Positions 51,979 through 61,963 of a stretch of DNA of 64,000 nucleotides are shown here, piece by piece (the first letter of the stretch is position 1; each line of letters starts with the position of its first letter). The notes under the pieces are model-generated. The model saw only the letters and a list, made by a program, of their open reading frames with translations, was not told the origin of the DNA and ran no database searches. The stretch is from Struthio camelus (Eukaryota > Chordata > Aves > Struthioniformes > Struthionidae). The stretch lies in NCBI RefSeq assembly GCF_040807025.1, contig NC_090951.1:1674001-1738000 (forward strand). Direction: 5' to 3'. The translations under genes were made by a program, and so were the position numbers.

Positions 51979-54900
51979 CTGGGGGCAGAGAGGGGCAGCG
52001 TGGGCCGGGGCTCGGCGGGGCGGCCCGCGCAGGTGGGTGGGCGAGCGGGCGGCGGGGACTCACCTCGTCGATGAAGTTGCCAATCTCGTCGGGGTTGGCG
52101 GGCCGGGGCCGGTACTGGGGGGCCGCCATCAGTGGGGGGGCCACGTCATTGCGGATGACCTCGGGGCGGGCATCCAGCCCCCGGTGCAGCTGGCTCAGAT
52201 CATAGTCCTGCACGGGGACAGGCCGGGATGGGACGTGAGGGGACGGCGGGCCGCCAGCGGGACCCTCCTCAGGCAGGGGAGGCTGGGGGCATCGCTGAGG
52301 CCGGCAGGTCCACGAGGACCTCACACACCCCGAATCCCCATCGTGGCCACGGCGAAGAGAGCAACGGAGCGCAGCCCGCAACACGCCTGACCCACCTGGT
52401 CCTCCTCGCCACCACCCTCCTCGTCATAGTGGTACACGTTGTCCCGCATGTCGTCCTCGGGCGGCAGCAGCGGCTCCTTCACCACCTTCCTCCTCCTGGC
52501 GAAGAGCAGCAGCAGCAGCAGCAGGACTGCGGGGAGCGGGGCAGTGGCGTCAGGGCGGCCCTGTCCCCGGCTCTGTCCCCGTCCCCCCAGCCCGTCCCAT
52601 ACTCACTCAGCAATGCCAGGATGCCCCCCAGGATGCCCAGGATGGCGGGGACGCCCAGCCCGCCGACGACGCGTGCCCGCCGCTCGCAGTTCTTGGCCAT
52701 CCCCTTGCACTCGCACACCTGGGCTTTGACTGAGGTCACCTGCGCCTTGCCCTGGCTGTCCGTCAGCTTCAGAAAGATGTTGTACTCCCCCGGCTCCAGC
52801 TCCTTCACCAGGTTGAGGACCAGCGTGTCTGAGGCAGGAGAGACAGAGCTGAGAGCCAGGTCTGGGGTCCTGGGGCCGGGGACACCCTCGACGCTGGGCT
52901 CCCTGGGATGCCCCTGTCTGGCGCCTGCTCTTCCAGCTGGAACCCCGCTCTTACTTGGTGCATCCCCGCGACCCTTACCTTGGCCGGTCACCTTCACGGT
53001 CCAGTTGGTGCCAGAGCCGTACTCCAGTGCCGCCTGGAAGGGGTAGGTGTTGGGGGGCAGGTCCTTATCCACGATGGTCAGCGTCTGCTCCTCGGGCTGC
53101 CGGTTGCAGATGTCGAAGAAGCGGGGCTCCGGCATGGGCCCGTTGTCGTTCACGTCCTGCAGGACGAGGAGCAGCGTCCCCGTGCCAGTGGCGTCCGGCG
53201 CCCCTGCAAAGCGCAGGGTTCAGTGGGGTGCCCAGGCAGGACACCGGCCCCGGGGGCGTCCGGGAGCCCCTGCGCCCAGTGGGACGTGCCCTGCTCTGCG
53301 ACGGATAGTGCGCCCCTTACCGCTGTCCACGGCCAGCACGATGGCCTTGTAGGTGCTGTTCAGGGCGTACGCTGACTCCCGGTCCAGGGCCTGGGTGGCG
53401 GTGATGATGCCGTTCTCGGGGTCGATGGCCAGCCACCCCGCGGGGTCACTGCCCATCCGGTACCTGGGGCGAGCGTGGGGTGAGCGAGGGGGGCTCGACC
53501 CCACCATCCCCCCTCCGGCAGCCGGGACGGGCTCATGGCGCAGCAGGAGCAGCCTGGCCCGTGGGCACCCGTGCTGCTCCCGTGTCGGACCCGCAGCCCC
53601 GCGTGCCGGGGCGCGTTGTCTTTCCCCGCCCGGGAACAACGCATCCCCTAGCCAGCGCGTGTGGGGTCCCTGCGCTCACGTGATTTTCTGCCTCTGATCC
53701 TTGTCTGGGTCCTGAGCCGTGTAGGACGTGACCTCCTGCCCCACCGGCAAATCCTCTGACACCTGCACCCTCTTGACAGGGGGCATGAAGATGGGGGCTT
53801 CATTCACGTCTGTGACTATCACCAAGACGCTGGCTGTGGAGGTGGGGAGGGACACGGTCAAGGGGACTTCGTTCTCCACCGTCACCATGAGCTCGTACCG
53901 CTTCTTCATCTCATAATCCAGGCCCTGGGTGGGATGGGAGAGAAGCCCCAGTGTTACCCCAGCTCCTATGGGGAGGACATCTGTCCCATGGCAGCCACGT
54001 GGCGGCATAACCCACCTTGGCAGTTCTGAGGATGCCGTCATTGGTTTTAGGATCAGTGGTGATGCTAAAGTCATTGTCCTGGTCCCCGCTCTTGATGTGG
54101 TAGACCGCTCGCCAGGCAGGGGAGCCCTGCATGTCCAGGTCCTTCACCTTCAGCCGGGCCACCACAACCCCCACCTTGTTCTCCTCCACCACCCCCTCGT
54201 ACTGCAAGAGAGGAGACAGGCCCGGTCACCTGCATGATCCTGGGTGCCTGTGGCAGATGGGTTTGCACCACAGAGGCCCAGGGAGCCAGGTGCCCCGTAG
54301 TCCCCATTGGAGCCAGCATGGGGGGGGAGGGACAGGTACCGCGGTGGGGTCAAAGATGGGAGGGTTGTCATTGGCGTCGGTGACTTCGATGATGGCCGTA
54401 GCCGTGTTGGTCAGGCCCTTGCCCTCCTGGTCCGCTGCCTGGATGATCAGCGTGTAGTTGGGAGTGCTCTGCAAGCCAAAATCACCATGGTCAGGGCAGG
54501 AACGGGTGCAGTCTATCCCCGCAGACCTTCCTCTGGGCCAGTCTTGCCTGCCTGCTCTTCCACCCTTCTCCAGCCATGGCTGTCCCTGCTGGCATGCTTT
54601 CCAACATCCCCTGGCTGGGGTCCCTCTACAACATCCTCATCACAGACCCCCGCTGGGCTCAGGGCCCCAGACACACCCAAAGCAGGGGATGGTGACGTGA
54701 CACAGTGATGGTGTGTCCCCAAATAGACTGCACCCCAGAGCTCCAGTGTCCCCCACCTCCCTGCAGCAAACCCCACTGCCTCCCCAGGTGCACCACACGG
54801 AGCTGCCGCGCAGCCCTGCAGGACATGGTGTGGGCACCCACCTCCCTGTCCAGCCCCGTGGCGATGACACTGATGATGCCCTTCTCCGGGTCGATGGTGA

Positions 54901-57900
54901 ACATCTGGTGCGGTGGCTCCTGGCTGAGGATGGAGTATCTGATGATGCCATTGTCCACGTTCACTGCGTCGTCCGCATCCGTGGCATTCACTGTCATCAC
55001 AGAGGTACCTGGGCACAGGAACAAGCAGAAGAGGTTTCACTTGCAGGACAAACCCTGCCAGGTGTCTGCTCAGCTCTGGCTCGCAGCTCCACATGTCCTG
55101 CCCAGCTGGGCTGCAGGACCCCACGTCTCCCATCGTGCAGCCCACGCACCCGGCTTCGCGCCCTCCTCAATGTAGCCGACGAAGACCTGCTTGGTGAACA
55201 TGGGCCGGTTGTCGTTCTGGTCCGTCACCGTGATGATGATCTCCATGGGTTCCTCCACGCGCTGCCCGTTGGCCGACACAGCATGGGAGAAGAGCTGCAA
55301 GGCGCGTGGTCAGCGCTGCGGCCAGGACCCGGGACCACGTCCCGCCCCGGCACCCGACTCACGATGTATCTGTTGATCTCCTCCCTGTCCAGCGGCTTTG
55401 TCACCTCCAGCCACCCCGTCTCCCGCTCGATGGTGAAGACACCCACGGGGGGGGTGTCCGCCCCCTGCCCCGTGATGCTGTAGAAAACCTTGGTCTCCTT
55501 GTCCTTGTTGGATTTGATCTGGCAGTGAGGCGGAGGGGGCGGTTAGAGGGACTCCCTGCCCCGAGACGCCGCTCCGCATGGGACGACCAACGCTGGTGAG
55601 GTGTCCCCAGAGCCTCGGAGACATGCTCAGCCTTGCCGGACGGCCAGGAGGGAGCAGGGGCTTCCCCGGCAGCCCGGCCTCGCGTGGCCCTTCCTGGAGA
55701 GCCGGCGCGGCCGCGCGGGGACGAGGCGCCACGTACCTGCACCAGCTTCTTGGGGAAGGGGCCCCGCTCGTTCTCCGGGCAGTTGATGGGCGGGATGACC
55801 CAGTCCCTCTTCCGCCTCCGGAGGCCGTGGCCGGGCTCGGGGAAGGTCAGCACGTCCGGCGCCGCGCGCTGCGGGGAGAGGAGCTCGTCTCGGGGCCGCG
55901 GCGCGCGCGGGAGGGCAGAGCGCCCGGAGGCACCCGCTGCGCCTGGCCGAGGCGTCCGTGCCCTTTTCCCCGGGACGGGGCAGCGCGAGGGGCGCTTTAC
56001 CGGGGGCTGCTGGGGCCGCCTCCGCCTGCCGAGGGTAACCCGGGCCGAGTGCTTCCCGCCCGCCGCGTCCCGGGCGTGGATGAGGAAGGCGATTTCTTGC
56101 CCGTGGAGCTGCAGGGGCCGTTTTGCCGAGACGACGCCGTCCGCGCGCACCTGGAAGCGCGTGTCATCCGCGACGAGCATTGCCGGCTGCTGCCCGCCGC
56201 AGTCCGTGAAGCTCGCTGCGGACGGGAGAGCGGGTGGGCAGGGAGCCCCGCGTGGGCCAGCTCCTCGCCCGCCCGCACCGCAGAGCTCCGGGTGCCGCAG
56301 GGAGCCCGCGACGGCAGCCGGAGCTGGCTGCGGGACGGCGCGGCCGCGGCACGGCCACGGTTTGGGCTGCGGGGTGCAGCAGGCACGTGCCGTGCACGGC
56401 GCTGCAGGCCCGGCGGGGACCTGGGCAAGGCGGGCAGCACCACGCATGGCGCATCCCTGCCGTGCCTGCGGCAGCAGGACCGAGCACAGCGCAGCCCGGC
56501 CGTGCCCGCGCGGGGCGCTCTGCACGCTGCATCCCTGCGGCACATCCCCACGCAGGGTGCAGCCCTGCCGTTTTGGCACATCCCCACTCATGGCACATAG
56601 CTGTGTGCAGCACACCCCTGCTGTGCAGCACTGTGCGGGGCACATGCCTGTGTGCAGCACGTCCCCCTGCACAGCACATCCCCGTGGCGCAGCACCCTGC
56701 GCACCACGTCCCCGTGCATGGCCCATCCCCGTGGTGCAGCACTGTGCACAGCACCCCATGCAGCATGTCCCCCCTGCACAGCACGTCCCCATGCATGGCC
56801 CATCCCTGTGGTGCAGCACCGTGCACAGCACGGCACGCAGCACATCCCCGTGCACGGCCCATCCCTGTGGTGCAGCACCGTGCACAGCACCCCACGCAGC
56901 ACATCCCCGTGCACGGCCCATCCCCGTGGTGCAGCACCGTGCACAGCACCCCGCGCAGCACATCCCCGTGCACGGCCCATCCGCGTGGTGCAGCACCGTG
57001 CACAGCACCCCATGCAGCACATCCCCGTGCACGGCCCATCCGCGTGGTGCAGCACCGTGCACAGCACCCCACGCAGCACATCCCCGTGCACGGCCCATCC
57101 CCGTGGTGCAGCACCGTGCACAGCACCCCGCGCAGCACGTCCCTCTGCGTGATGCCAGGTGCGGCCCGTCCCCGCTGCGCAGCACCGTGCATGGCGCAGC
57201 GCTGCCATGCCCCCAGCAGCGGGCAGAGGGGGTTGGTGCTCCGGGTCCTTTCCAAATTAAAGCAAAGCAGCGTCCCTCGCCCCTGCACTGGCACCCAGCC
57301 ACCCCGGTGGCCGGCAGGGCCAGGGCGGGAGCCAGGGCTGCCCCGCGGGTGCTGGCGGCCGGGGTCTGCGTGGGGGTCACCGGGGCTGCCCATGGGTGCG
57401 TCACCCCGCACGGAGGGGCCGGGTGGGCGATAGGGACCAGGAGAGGGACAGCGGGAGTGGGATGGGCAGTGGGATGGGGACCAGCCCCCCCGCCGGGCAC
57501 CCTGGCGCCCCAGCAGCGCTTCCCGGTGCGGAGACGTGCCGTGCTGGGCCGGCGATCGGCCGGCGTCGCCCGAGCTGCCCCGGCCGCCGCGCTGCACGGC
57601 CCCGGGGCAGGTGGCTGGAGAGCCGAGCGCCCGGCCCCGGCACGCTTACGTCAGCCGCCCGGCAGCCCAGGAATGCGGCAACAGTGCGGGACGGAGGTGG
57701 GAAGCGCCCGCAACGCCCGGGGGGCCGGGGCCGAGCTGCCCCCGCCGCAGTGCCCCAGCTCCCGGGGCTCCCGCCGGCCCCCCGGGGCAGGGCAGAGCTC
57801 ACAGGCAGCCAGGGCACAGCGCTCAGCACCCGGCCCCACAGCAGCTGCATGCAGCGAGCACACAGTGCTCAGCACCTGGCCCCACACTGGCTGCATGCAG

Positions 57901-60900
57901 CGAGTGCTCAGTGCTCAGCACCCAGCACCCACCCCCACATTGGCTGCATGCAGCAAGTGCTCAGTACCCAGCCCCACAGTGGCTGTGTGCAGCGAGTGCT
58001 CAGTGCTCAGCACCCAGCCCCACACTGGCTGCATGCAGCGAGTGCTCAGTGCTCAGCACCCAGCACCCACCCCCACATTGGCTGCATGCAGCAAGTGCTC
58101 AGTACCCAGCCCCACAGTGGCTGCGTGCAGCGAGTGCTCAGTGCTCAGCACCCAGCCCCACACTGGCTGCATGCAGCGAGTGCTCAGTGCTCAGCACCCA
58201 GCACCCACCCCCACATTGGCTGCATGCAGCAAGTGCTCAGCACCCAGCCCCACAGTGGCTGCGTGCAGCGAGTGCTCAGTGCTCAGCACCTGGCCCTGTA
58301 CTGGCTGCATGCAGTGAGTGCTCAGCACCCAGCACCCACCCCCACACTGGCTGCATGCAGTGAGTGCTCAGCACCCAGCCCCACAGTGGCTGTGTGCAGT
58401 GAGTGCTCAGCACCCAGCACCCAGCCCCACACTGGCTGCATGTAGTGAGTGCTCAGCACCCAGCACCTTGCCCCACACTGGCTGCATGTAGTGAGTGCAG
58501 TGCTCAGCACACAGCACCTGGCCCTGCAGTGGCTGCATGCAGCGAGTTGCACAGTGCTCAGCACCCAGCACTTGGCCCTGCAGTAGCTGTATGCAGCGAG
58601 TGCAGTGCTCAGCACCTGGCCCTGTACTGGCTGCATGCAGCAAGTGCTCAGCATCCAGCACCCAGCCCCACAGTGGCTGCGTGCAGTGAGTGCTCAGTGC
58701 TCAGCACCCACCCCCGCACTGGCTGCATGCAGTGAGTGCTCAGCACCCAGCCCCACAGCGGCTGCATGCAGTGAGTGCTCAGTGCTCAGCACCCACGACC
58801 TGGCCCTGCACCAGCTGGCTGCGGCGAGCACGCAGCGCTCAGCGCCCGCTCGGCCCCCCTTCCCGCCCCGGCCGTGTGCACAACCTGTTTTTCCAGCTCC
58901 CGGCTGGAAGAAACCTCCCTCGCAGCCCAGCCGGATCGCCGCCGGGGCAGGGGGCCGCGGCCGGGCGGCGCGGCGGCTCTGGCGCTGGCGAGGGGGGGCG
59001 GGGGGGGGGGCGGTGCAGCACCCGGCTCCCACGCTTCGCCCACCACCCCCGGGGAGCCCAAAAATCGCCGAGGCGCCTGCCAGGGACCCGGCTTGGCCCG
59101 GCCGCGCTGCCCGCCCGGCGCTCCCCGACGCGCGGGGGCCGAGGGACCCCCGCCGGGGCTCCCCGGCGCCCCTCAGCCCGGCGGAGGGCCACGCGCGCCC
59201 CGCTTCCGCCGGCGGCACGGCCGGGCGCCAGCCGCGCCGGGGGGCTTGCGCAAGGGCGGCCGCGGCGGCGCCCGGCTGACGTCACCCCCAGTTTCGCCCT
59301 GACTTCAGACTTTCGAGGTTTCACCCACCCGGGGCTGAGTCAGCAGCGCCCCCGCGCCGGGCCGCGGCTCCCCGGGGACCGCCGCCGCGCTACGGCCTGG
59401 CACGACGCAGCCGGCGGCGCCGGGCAGCTTTCGCCGGGGGGAAACCGCCTCTCCCTCGGTGGGGAGCTTCCCGCCAGCCCCGCTCGGCCCCGGCGGAGGC
59501 GGCAAGCCGAGGACGCGTCCGGCGCGGCCCCCGCTCGGCGCAGGTGTCCCTCCGTCCTGCCCCGGCCAGGCCCTATCCGGACCCGCCGCGGGGCGGAAAA
59601 CCCCAGGTGCCGCTCGCCAGCCGGCCGCAGCGCTCCCTCCTCGCCCCCGGCCCCAGCGCCAAGCTGGGAGCGCCGGCGCGGGAAAGCGGGGCCGGCCGCG
59701 GCTCCGGGGAGCGGGCCAGCCGAGCGCCTTCGTTAATGATCAGCCACAAAGCTAACGAGCCTGGCATTCGCGAGGGGCGACGGCTTGGCCGGGGCCGAGG
59801 GCGGTTTTGGGAGCCCCGCCGCGCGGCGGGCCAGCCTTCGCCCCGGCCAAACCGGAGCACACGGCGGCGCGGGGCGAAAGCGCCGGGAGCCGGCGCTCGG
59901 CGCGGCATGGCCACCCCGGCGCCGGGAGAAGCAGGGCGTCGGGGGCTTGGGGGCCACTCGGGGATGCTCGCAATGAGAGTTTGTGGAGGCAGCGGCTGGG
60001 GCGCCCGCCCTGCCGGGACAGGTATTTCGCGTCGGCGCGGCCTGCCGAGGCACGGCCTCGACGCCGGCCCCTCCGCGGGCGCCGCAGCAGGGGCCCGGCG
60101 GGCTCCGGGGGCCGCGAAACGCGGCAGGTGCCCCGGCGCGGCCCCCCGCCCAGGCCTGCCCGCCCCGACAGGTCTGCGTGCCTGAGTCAGCGCCCGCCGC
60201 CCCGGCGCTCCCGGCGAAAGGGCAGCCCGCCCGGCGCCTCCGCTCCTTAACGCTTTCGTGGCGGTGGTGGAGCTGCCCCGGCTCTGCCCCCATCGCCACC
60301 GTGGAGCCGTGCACCGCCGTGGGCACCGCGCAGGGCATCCGGGCACACGGCCCCGGCTCTGCCCCCGTCGCCACCGTGGAGCCATGCATCGCTGTGGGCA
60401 CCATGCAGGGTGTCCGGGCACATGGCCCCGGCTCTGCCCCCATTGCCAACGCGGAGCCGTGCACTGCCGTGGGCACCGCACCGGGCACCCGGCTGCCCTC
60501 CATGGCCCCGGTCGCCCTCGGAGCCGTGCACCACCGTGGGCACCGCGCGGGGTGTCCGGGCACACGGCCCCGGCTCTGCCCCCATCGCCCTCGGAGCCGT
60601 GCACCACCGTGGGCACCACGCAGGGCATCCGGGCACACGGCCCCGGCTCTGCCCCCGTCACCACCGTGGAGCCGTGCACCACCGTGGGCACCACGCAGGG
60701 CATCCGGGCACACGGCCCCGGCTCTGCCCCCGTCGCCACCGCGGAGCCGTGCACCACCGTGGGCACCGCGCGGGGTGTCCGGCCGCACCGTCGCGGCTCC
60801 GCGGCCCCGGCCGCCCTCGGAGCCGTGCACGACCGTGGACGCCGCGCGGGGCAGCCGGCCGCGTGGCCGTGGGAACCCGCGCGTCCCGCCCACGCGCCCC

Positions 60901-61198
60901 GCGCGCCTCGGCCGCCCACGCCGCCGCCGTCGCGCCTTACCTCGGCCCAGGGCTCTGCCCGCCGCCGCCCCGTCCGGCCGCCCGGCGAAGGCGAAGGTCC
61001 CGGCGGCGAAGCCGGGCTGGCAGGAGCCGCGCAGCCCGCTCCCGGCCTGCCACGAGAGAGCCGTCAGCCCCCGCCCGTCCCGCCCGTCCCGTCCCGTCCC
61101 GTCCGTCCCGTCCCGTCCCTCACCTGGAGCAGCAGCAGCAGGAGGAGGAGGAGGAGGAAGAGGCACAGCGGGGCCGGGCAGCCCCGCCGCGGCCCCAT
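51766..61198 (-). CDS. CDH1: CDH1, E-cadherin (L-CAM)
   Basis: Classical type I cadherin mediating calcium-dependent homophilic adhesion at epithelial adherens junctions. I find 16 coding exons, the classical number, nearly all with sizes equal or close to mammalian CDH1, giving 877 aa (human 882, chicken 887). Signal peptide 1-25 with a leucine run; prodomain; furin site RRRKR then mature DWVIPPI from residue 154, with the adhesive Trp at 155; SHAVSANG (HAV, residues 232-234); calcium motifs DQNDNRP, DANDNPP, DVNEAP, DVNDNGP separating EC1-EC5; transmembrane segment about 701-724; juxtamembrane p120-catenin site [17 protein letters not shown]; beta-catenin-binding tail ending GGGEEDD. Sequence is very close to chicken L-CAM as I recall it. 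Intron 2 is about 4.7 kb. Lies about 0.7 kb downstream of CDH3, the tandem arrangement known in chicken. Confidence 0.98.
52064..52207 (-). CDS. CDH1: CDH1 exon 15 (residues 760-807)
   Basis: A 144-bp exon, [20 protein letters not shown] through [14 protein letters not shown]. At DNA level it differs from CDH3 exon 15 by one synonymous base. Confidence 0.97.
52396..52526 (-). CDS. CDH1: CDH1 exon 14 (residues 716-759; transmembrane end, p120 site)
   Basis: A 131-bp exon, seven leucines after Ile, then [18 protein letters not shown] and [13 protein letters not shown], which begins the p120-catenin-binding core. Confidence 0.97.
52607..52828 (-). CDS. CDH1: CDH1 exon 13 (residues 642-715; EC5 end and transmembrane start)
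   Basis: A 222-bp exon with [32 protein letters not shown] and the transmembrane start [15 protein letters not shown]. Confidence 0.97.
52979..53203 (-). CDS. CDH1: CDH1 exon 12 (residues 567-641)
   Basis: A 225-bp exon with [19 protein letters not shown] and [22 protein letters not shown]4-EC5. Confidence 0.97.
53321..53463 (-). CDS. CDH1: CDH1 exon 11 (residues 519-566)
   Basis: A 143-bp exon, [18 protein letters not shown] and [22 protein letters not shown]4. Same length as the CDH3 counterpart. Confidence 0.97.
53680..53924 (-). CDS. CDH1: CDH1 exon 10 (residues 438-518)
   Basis: A 245-bp exon, the family-typical length, with [32 protein letters not shown] and [15 protein letters not shown]3-EC4. 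Confidence 0.97.
54016..54201 (-). CDS. CDH1: CDH1 exon 9 (residues 376-437)
   Basis: A 186-bp exon, [19 protein letters not shown] and [15 protein letters not shown], ending GILRTAK; EC3. Confidence 0.97.
54340..54468 (-). CDS. CDH1: CDH1 exon 8 (residues 333-375)
   Basis: A 129-bp exon, [19 protein letters not shown] then [11 protein letters not shown]; ends EC2. Confidence 0.97.
54842..55008 (-). CDS. CDH1: CDH1 exon 7 (residues 277-332)
   Basis: A 167-bp exon (human 176) with [38 protein letters not shown]2. Confidence 0.96.
55150..55294 (-). CDS. CDH1: CDH1 exon 6 (residues 229-276)
   Basis: A 145-bp exon with the HAV motif in [10 protein letters not shown] and the EC1-EC2 linker DQNDNRP. 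Confidence 0.97.
55363..55518 (-). CDS. CDH1: CDH1 exon 5 (residues 177-228)
   Basis: A 156-bp exon, the same length as in human: [19 protein letters not shown] and [20 protein letters not shown], with the LDRE calcium motif. Confidence 0.97.
55737..55868 (-). CDS. CDH1: CDH1 exon 4 (residues 133-176; furin site and EC1 start)
   Basis: A 132-bp exon with the proprotein cleavage motif RRRKR, then [20 protein letters not shown]. The N-terminal Trp used in strand-swap adhesion is present. Confidence 0.97.
56001..56215 (-). CDS. CDH1: CDH1 exon 3 (residues 61-132)
   Basis: A 215-bp prodomain exon with [31 protein letters not shown] and [19 protein letters not shown]. Acceptor GTCCGCAG, donor GTAAAG. 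Confidence 0.94.
56640..57150. repeat. Minisatellite, about 59-bp unit, 7-8 copies (CDH1 intron 2)
   Basis: Units such as CCCATCCCCGTGGTGCAGCA followed by CCGTGCACAGCACCCC(A/G)CGCAGC and ACATCCCCGTGCACGG repeat at about 59 bp, regular from about 56765 and more degenerate on the low-coordinate side. Confidence 0.93.
57795..58830. repeat. Minisatellite, about 22 copies of a 39-55-bp unit with a 12-bp palindrome (CDH1 intron 2)
   Basis: Units combine a GCTGCATGCAGC block with GAGTGCTCAGTGCTCAGCAC and CCAGCCCCACA. Length varies because the CAGTGCTC and CAGCACC sub-repeats are present once or more. GCTGCATGCAGC is its own reverse complement and occurs intact in many of the units; others read GCTGCGTGCAGC or GCTGTGTGCAG. 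Confidence 0.95.
59277..59344. promoter_or_regulatory. CRE and MAF/AP-1 palindromes in CDH1 intron 2
   Basis: TGACGTCA (59277-59284) is a perfect cAMP-response element and GCTGAGTCAGC (59334-59344) a near-perfect MAF-recognition/AP-1 palindrome, 50 bp apart in non-repetitive sequence. Binding in vivo is inferred only. Confidence 0.4.
60272..60840. repeat. Minisatellite, 69-75-bp unit, about 8 copies (CDH1 intron 2)
   Basis: Units begin CCCCGGCTCTGCCCCC and contain GGAGCCGTGCACCACCGTGG then GCACCGCGCAGGGCATCCGG. Units missing CACCGT-type bases are 69 bp, the full ones 75 bp. Degenerate at the high-coordinate end. Confidence 0.95.
60941..61046 (-). CDS. CDH1: CDH1 exon 2 (residues 26-60)
   Basis: A 106-bp prodomain exon containing [18 protein letters not shown], equivalent to human PCHPGFDAESYTF. 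Acceptor GTGGCAG, donor GTAAGG; ends in phase 1, like the mammalian exon. Confidence 0.9.
61066..61120. repeat. (CCCGT)n pentanucleotide repeat in CDH1 intron 1
   Basis: Imperfect run of CCCGT/CCGTC units filling most of the 77-bp intron 1, right next to the exon 1 donor. Confidence 0.85.
61124..61198 (-). CDS. CDH1: CDH1 exon 1 (signal peptide, residues 1-25)
   Basis: [12 protein letters not shown] followed by a Phe and ten leucines encoded by CTC/CTG triplets, then Gln and the donor GTGAGG. The leucine run is a coding trinucleotide tract and may vary in length. Confidence 0.95.
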
Positions 61199-61890
61199 GG
61201 CGCGGCCGAGCTCGGGGGTGCGGAGCCGGCGGCGGAGCGGAGCGCACTGCAGCCCGCAGGTGGGTCGCGGCCCGCCCCGTCCCGGCCCGCCCCGCAGGTG
61301 CCGGCCCCGTCGGGAGGCGGTGCCGCCCCGGTCCGCCCCCCCGGGAGCCCTGGGCCGGCTGTGAGAGCTCCCCGAGGGCCGCTGGGGTGTGCGTGGGGGG
61401 GGGGGTCTGAGGACCCCCGGGATGGTTCGCAGGTGTCCTGCGAAATCCGTGGGCGCCCTGGGAAGGCTGCGGGCGCTTCGCGGGGTCCCCGGGGCTCTGC
61501 ACGGTCCCCGGGAGCATCACGGGCTCCTTCGGAAACCCTGGGGCTGCTTTTGGTGGTCCAAGAGGGCCGCGGGGAGCCTGGGAGGGCTGTGGGTGCCCCG
61601 GGAAGCCCGTAGGCGTCATGGCTGGGTGGGGGGGCTGTGGGTGCCCTATGGATGCTGGAGGAAATCCGTGAGCGCCCTGGAGCCCCGGGAGGGCCGAGGG
61701 CACCCCGGGAGGTACCCAGGGGACGGAGGGGCCGGCGGCTCCCCCGCGCCTCCGGCGAGCAGGGGACAAAGTCCGGCCGAGCACGAGCAAACAGCGCGGC
61801 GGTAAACAGCAGCGCGGGGAGGGGGGGGACGGCGCCGCCACGCAGCCCCGCAGAAACTTAAAAACCAAGAACAAACCAAAAAAAAAAAAA
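61199..61890 (-). promoter_or_regulatory. CDH1: CDH3-CDH1 intergenic interval with CDH1 promoter
   Basis: About 690 bp between the predicted CDH3 cleavage region and the CDH1 ATG, so the CDH1 5'UTR and core promoter must lie here. No TATA is seen. GC boxes (CCCGCCCC on the plus strand, twice within 61268-61294) and three CAGGTG E-boxes at 61257-61262, 61295-61300 and 61430-61435 are present. CAGGTG/CACCTG E-boxes in the CDH1 promoter are the known targets of SNAI, ZEB and related repressors during epithelial-mesenchymal transition. Confidence 0.7.
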
Positions 61891-61902
61891 AAAAGGGCCT
61901 CC

Positions 61903-61908
61903 TTTATT
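61903..61908 (-). terminator. CDH3: CDH3 poly(A) signal, distal AATAAA
   Basis: Minus-strand AATAAA followed closely by a T-run (A-run at about 61878-61894 on the plus strand), a good U-rich downstream element. Gives a 3'UTR of about 180 nt. Confidence 0.6.
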
Positions 61909-61957
61909 TAAAAGTTGCACCAGAACCCGCTCACCCCGCGTTTAGCATCGCGCTAGC

Positions 61958-61963
61958 TTTATT
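61958..61963 (-). terminator. CDH3: CDH3 poly(A) signal, proximal AATAAA
   Basis: A second minus-strand AATAAA 55 bp upstream of the distal one, about 105 nt after the CDH3 stop. Either or both may be used. Confidence 0.5.

Larger units (their letters stand above)
51739..52216 (-). repeat. CDH1 copy of the 478-bp block shared with CDH3
   Basis: Aligns without gaps to 62041-62518 (constant offset 10302). I find two mismatches: 51743 C versus T, and 52148 A versus G (a synonymous Asn codon). The block covers all of exons 15 and 16, the 85-bp intron between them, about 27 bp past the stop and 9 bp of intron 14. Flanks on both sides are unrelated. Confidence 0.97.
56216..60940 (-). other. CDH1: CDH1 intron 2
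   Basis: About 4.7 kb, far shorter than the roughly 63-kb human intron 2 but in the same position. It holds three minisatellites (56640-57150, 57795-58830, 60272-60840). Between the last two is a GC-rich segment with a perfect CRE palindrome TGACGTCA at 59277-59284 and a MAF/AP-1 palindrome GCTGAGTCAGC at 59334-59344, plus another TGAGTCA at 60183-60189. In mouse, intron 2 of this gene is known to carry regulatory sequence needed for expression. Confidence 0.6.

Noticed and set aside
55633-58317. 894-residue plus-strand open frame through CDH1 exon 4 and two minisatellites
   Set aside because: Stop-free only because GC-rich tandem repeats repeat the same open frame. No start context, splice structure or family supports a gene.
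59733-61874. 713-residue minus-strand open frame over CDH1 exons 1-2 and the 75-bp minisatellite
   Set aside because: It reads through introns and the repeat array. The true CDH1 exons 1 and 2 are embedded in it with proper splice sites.
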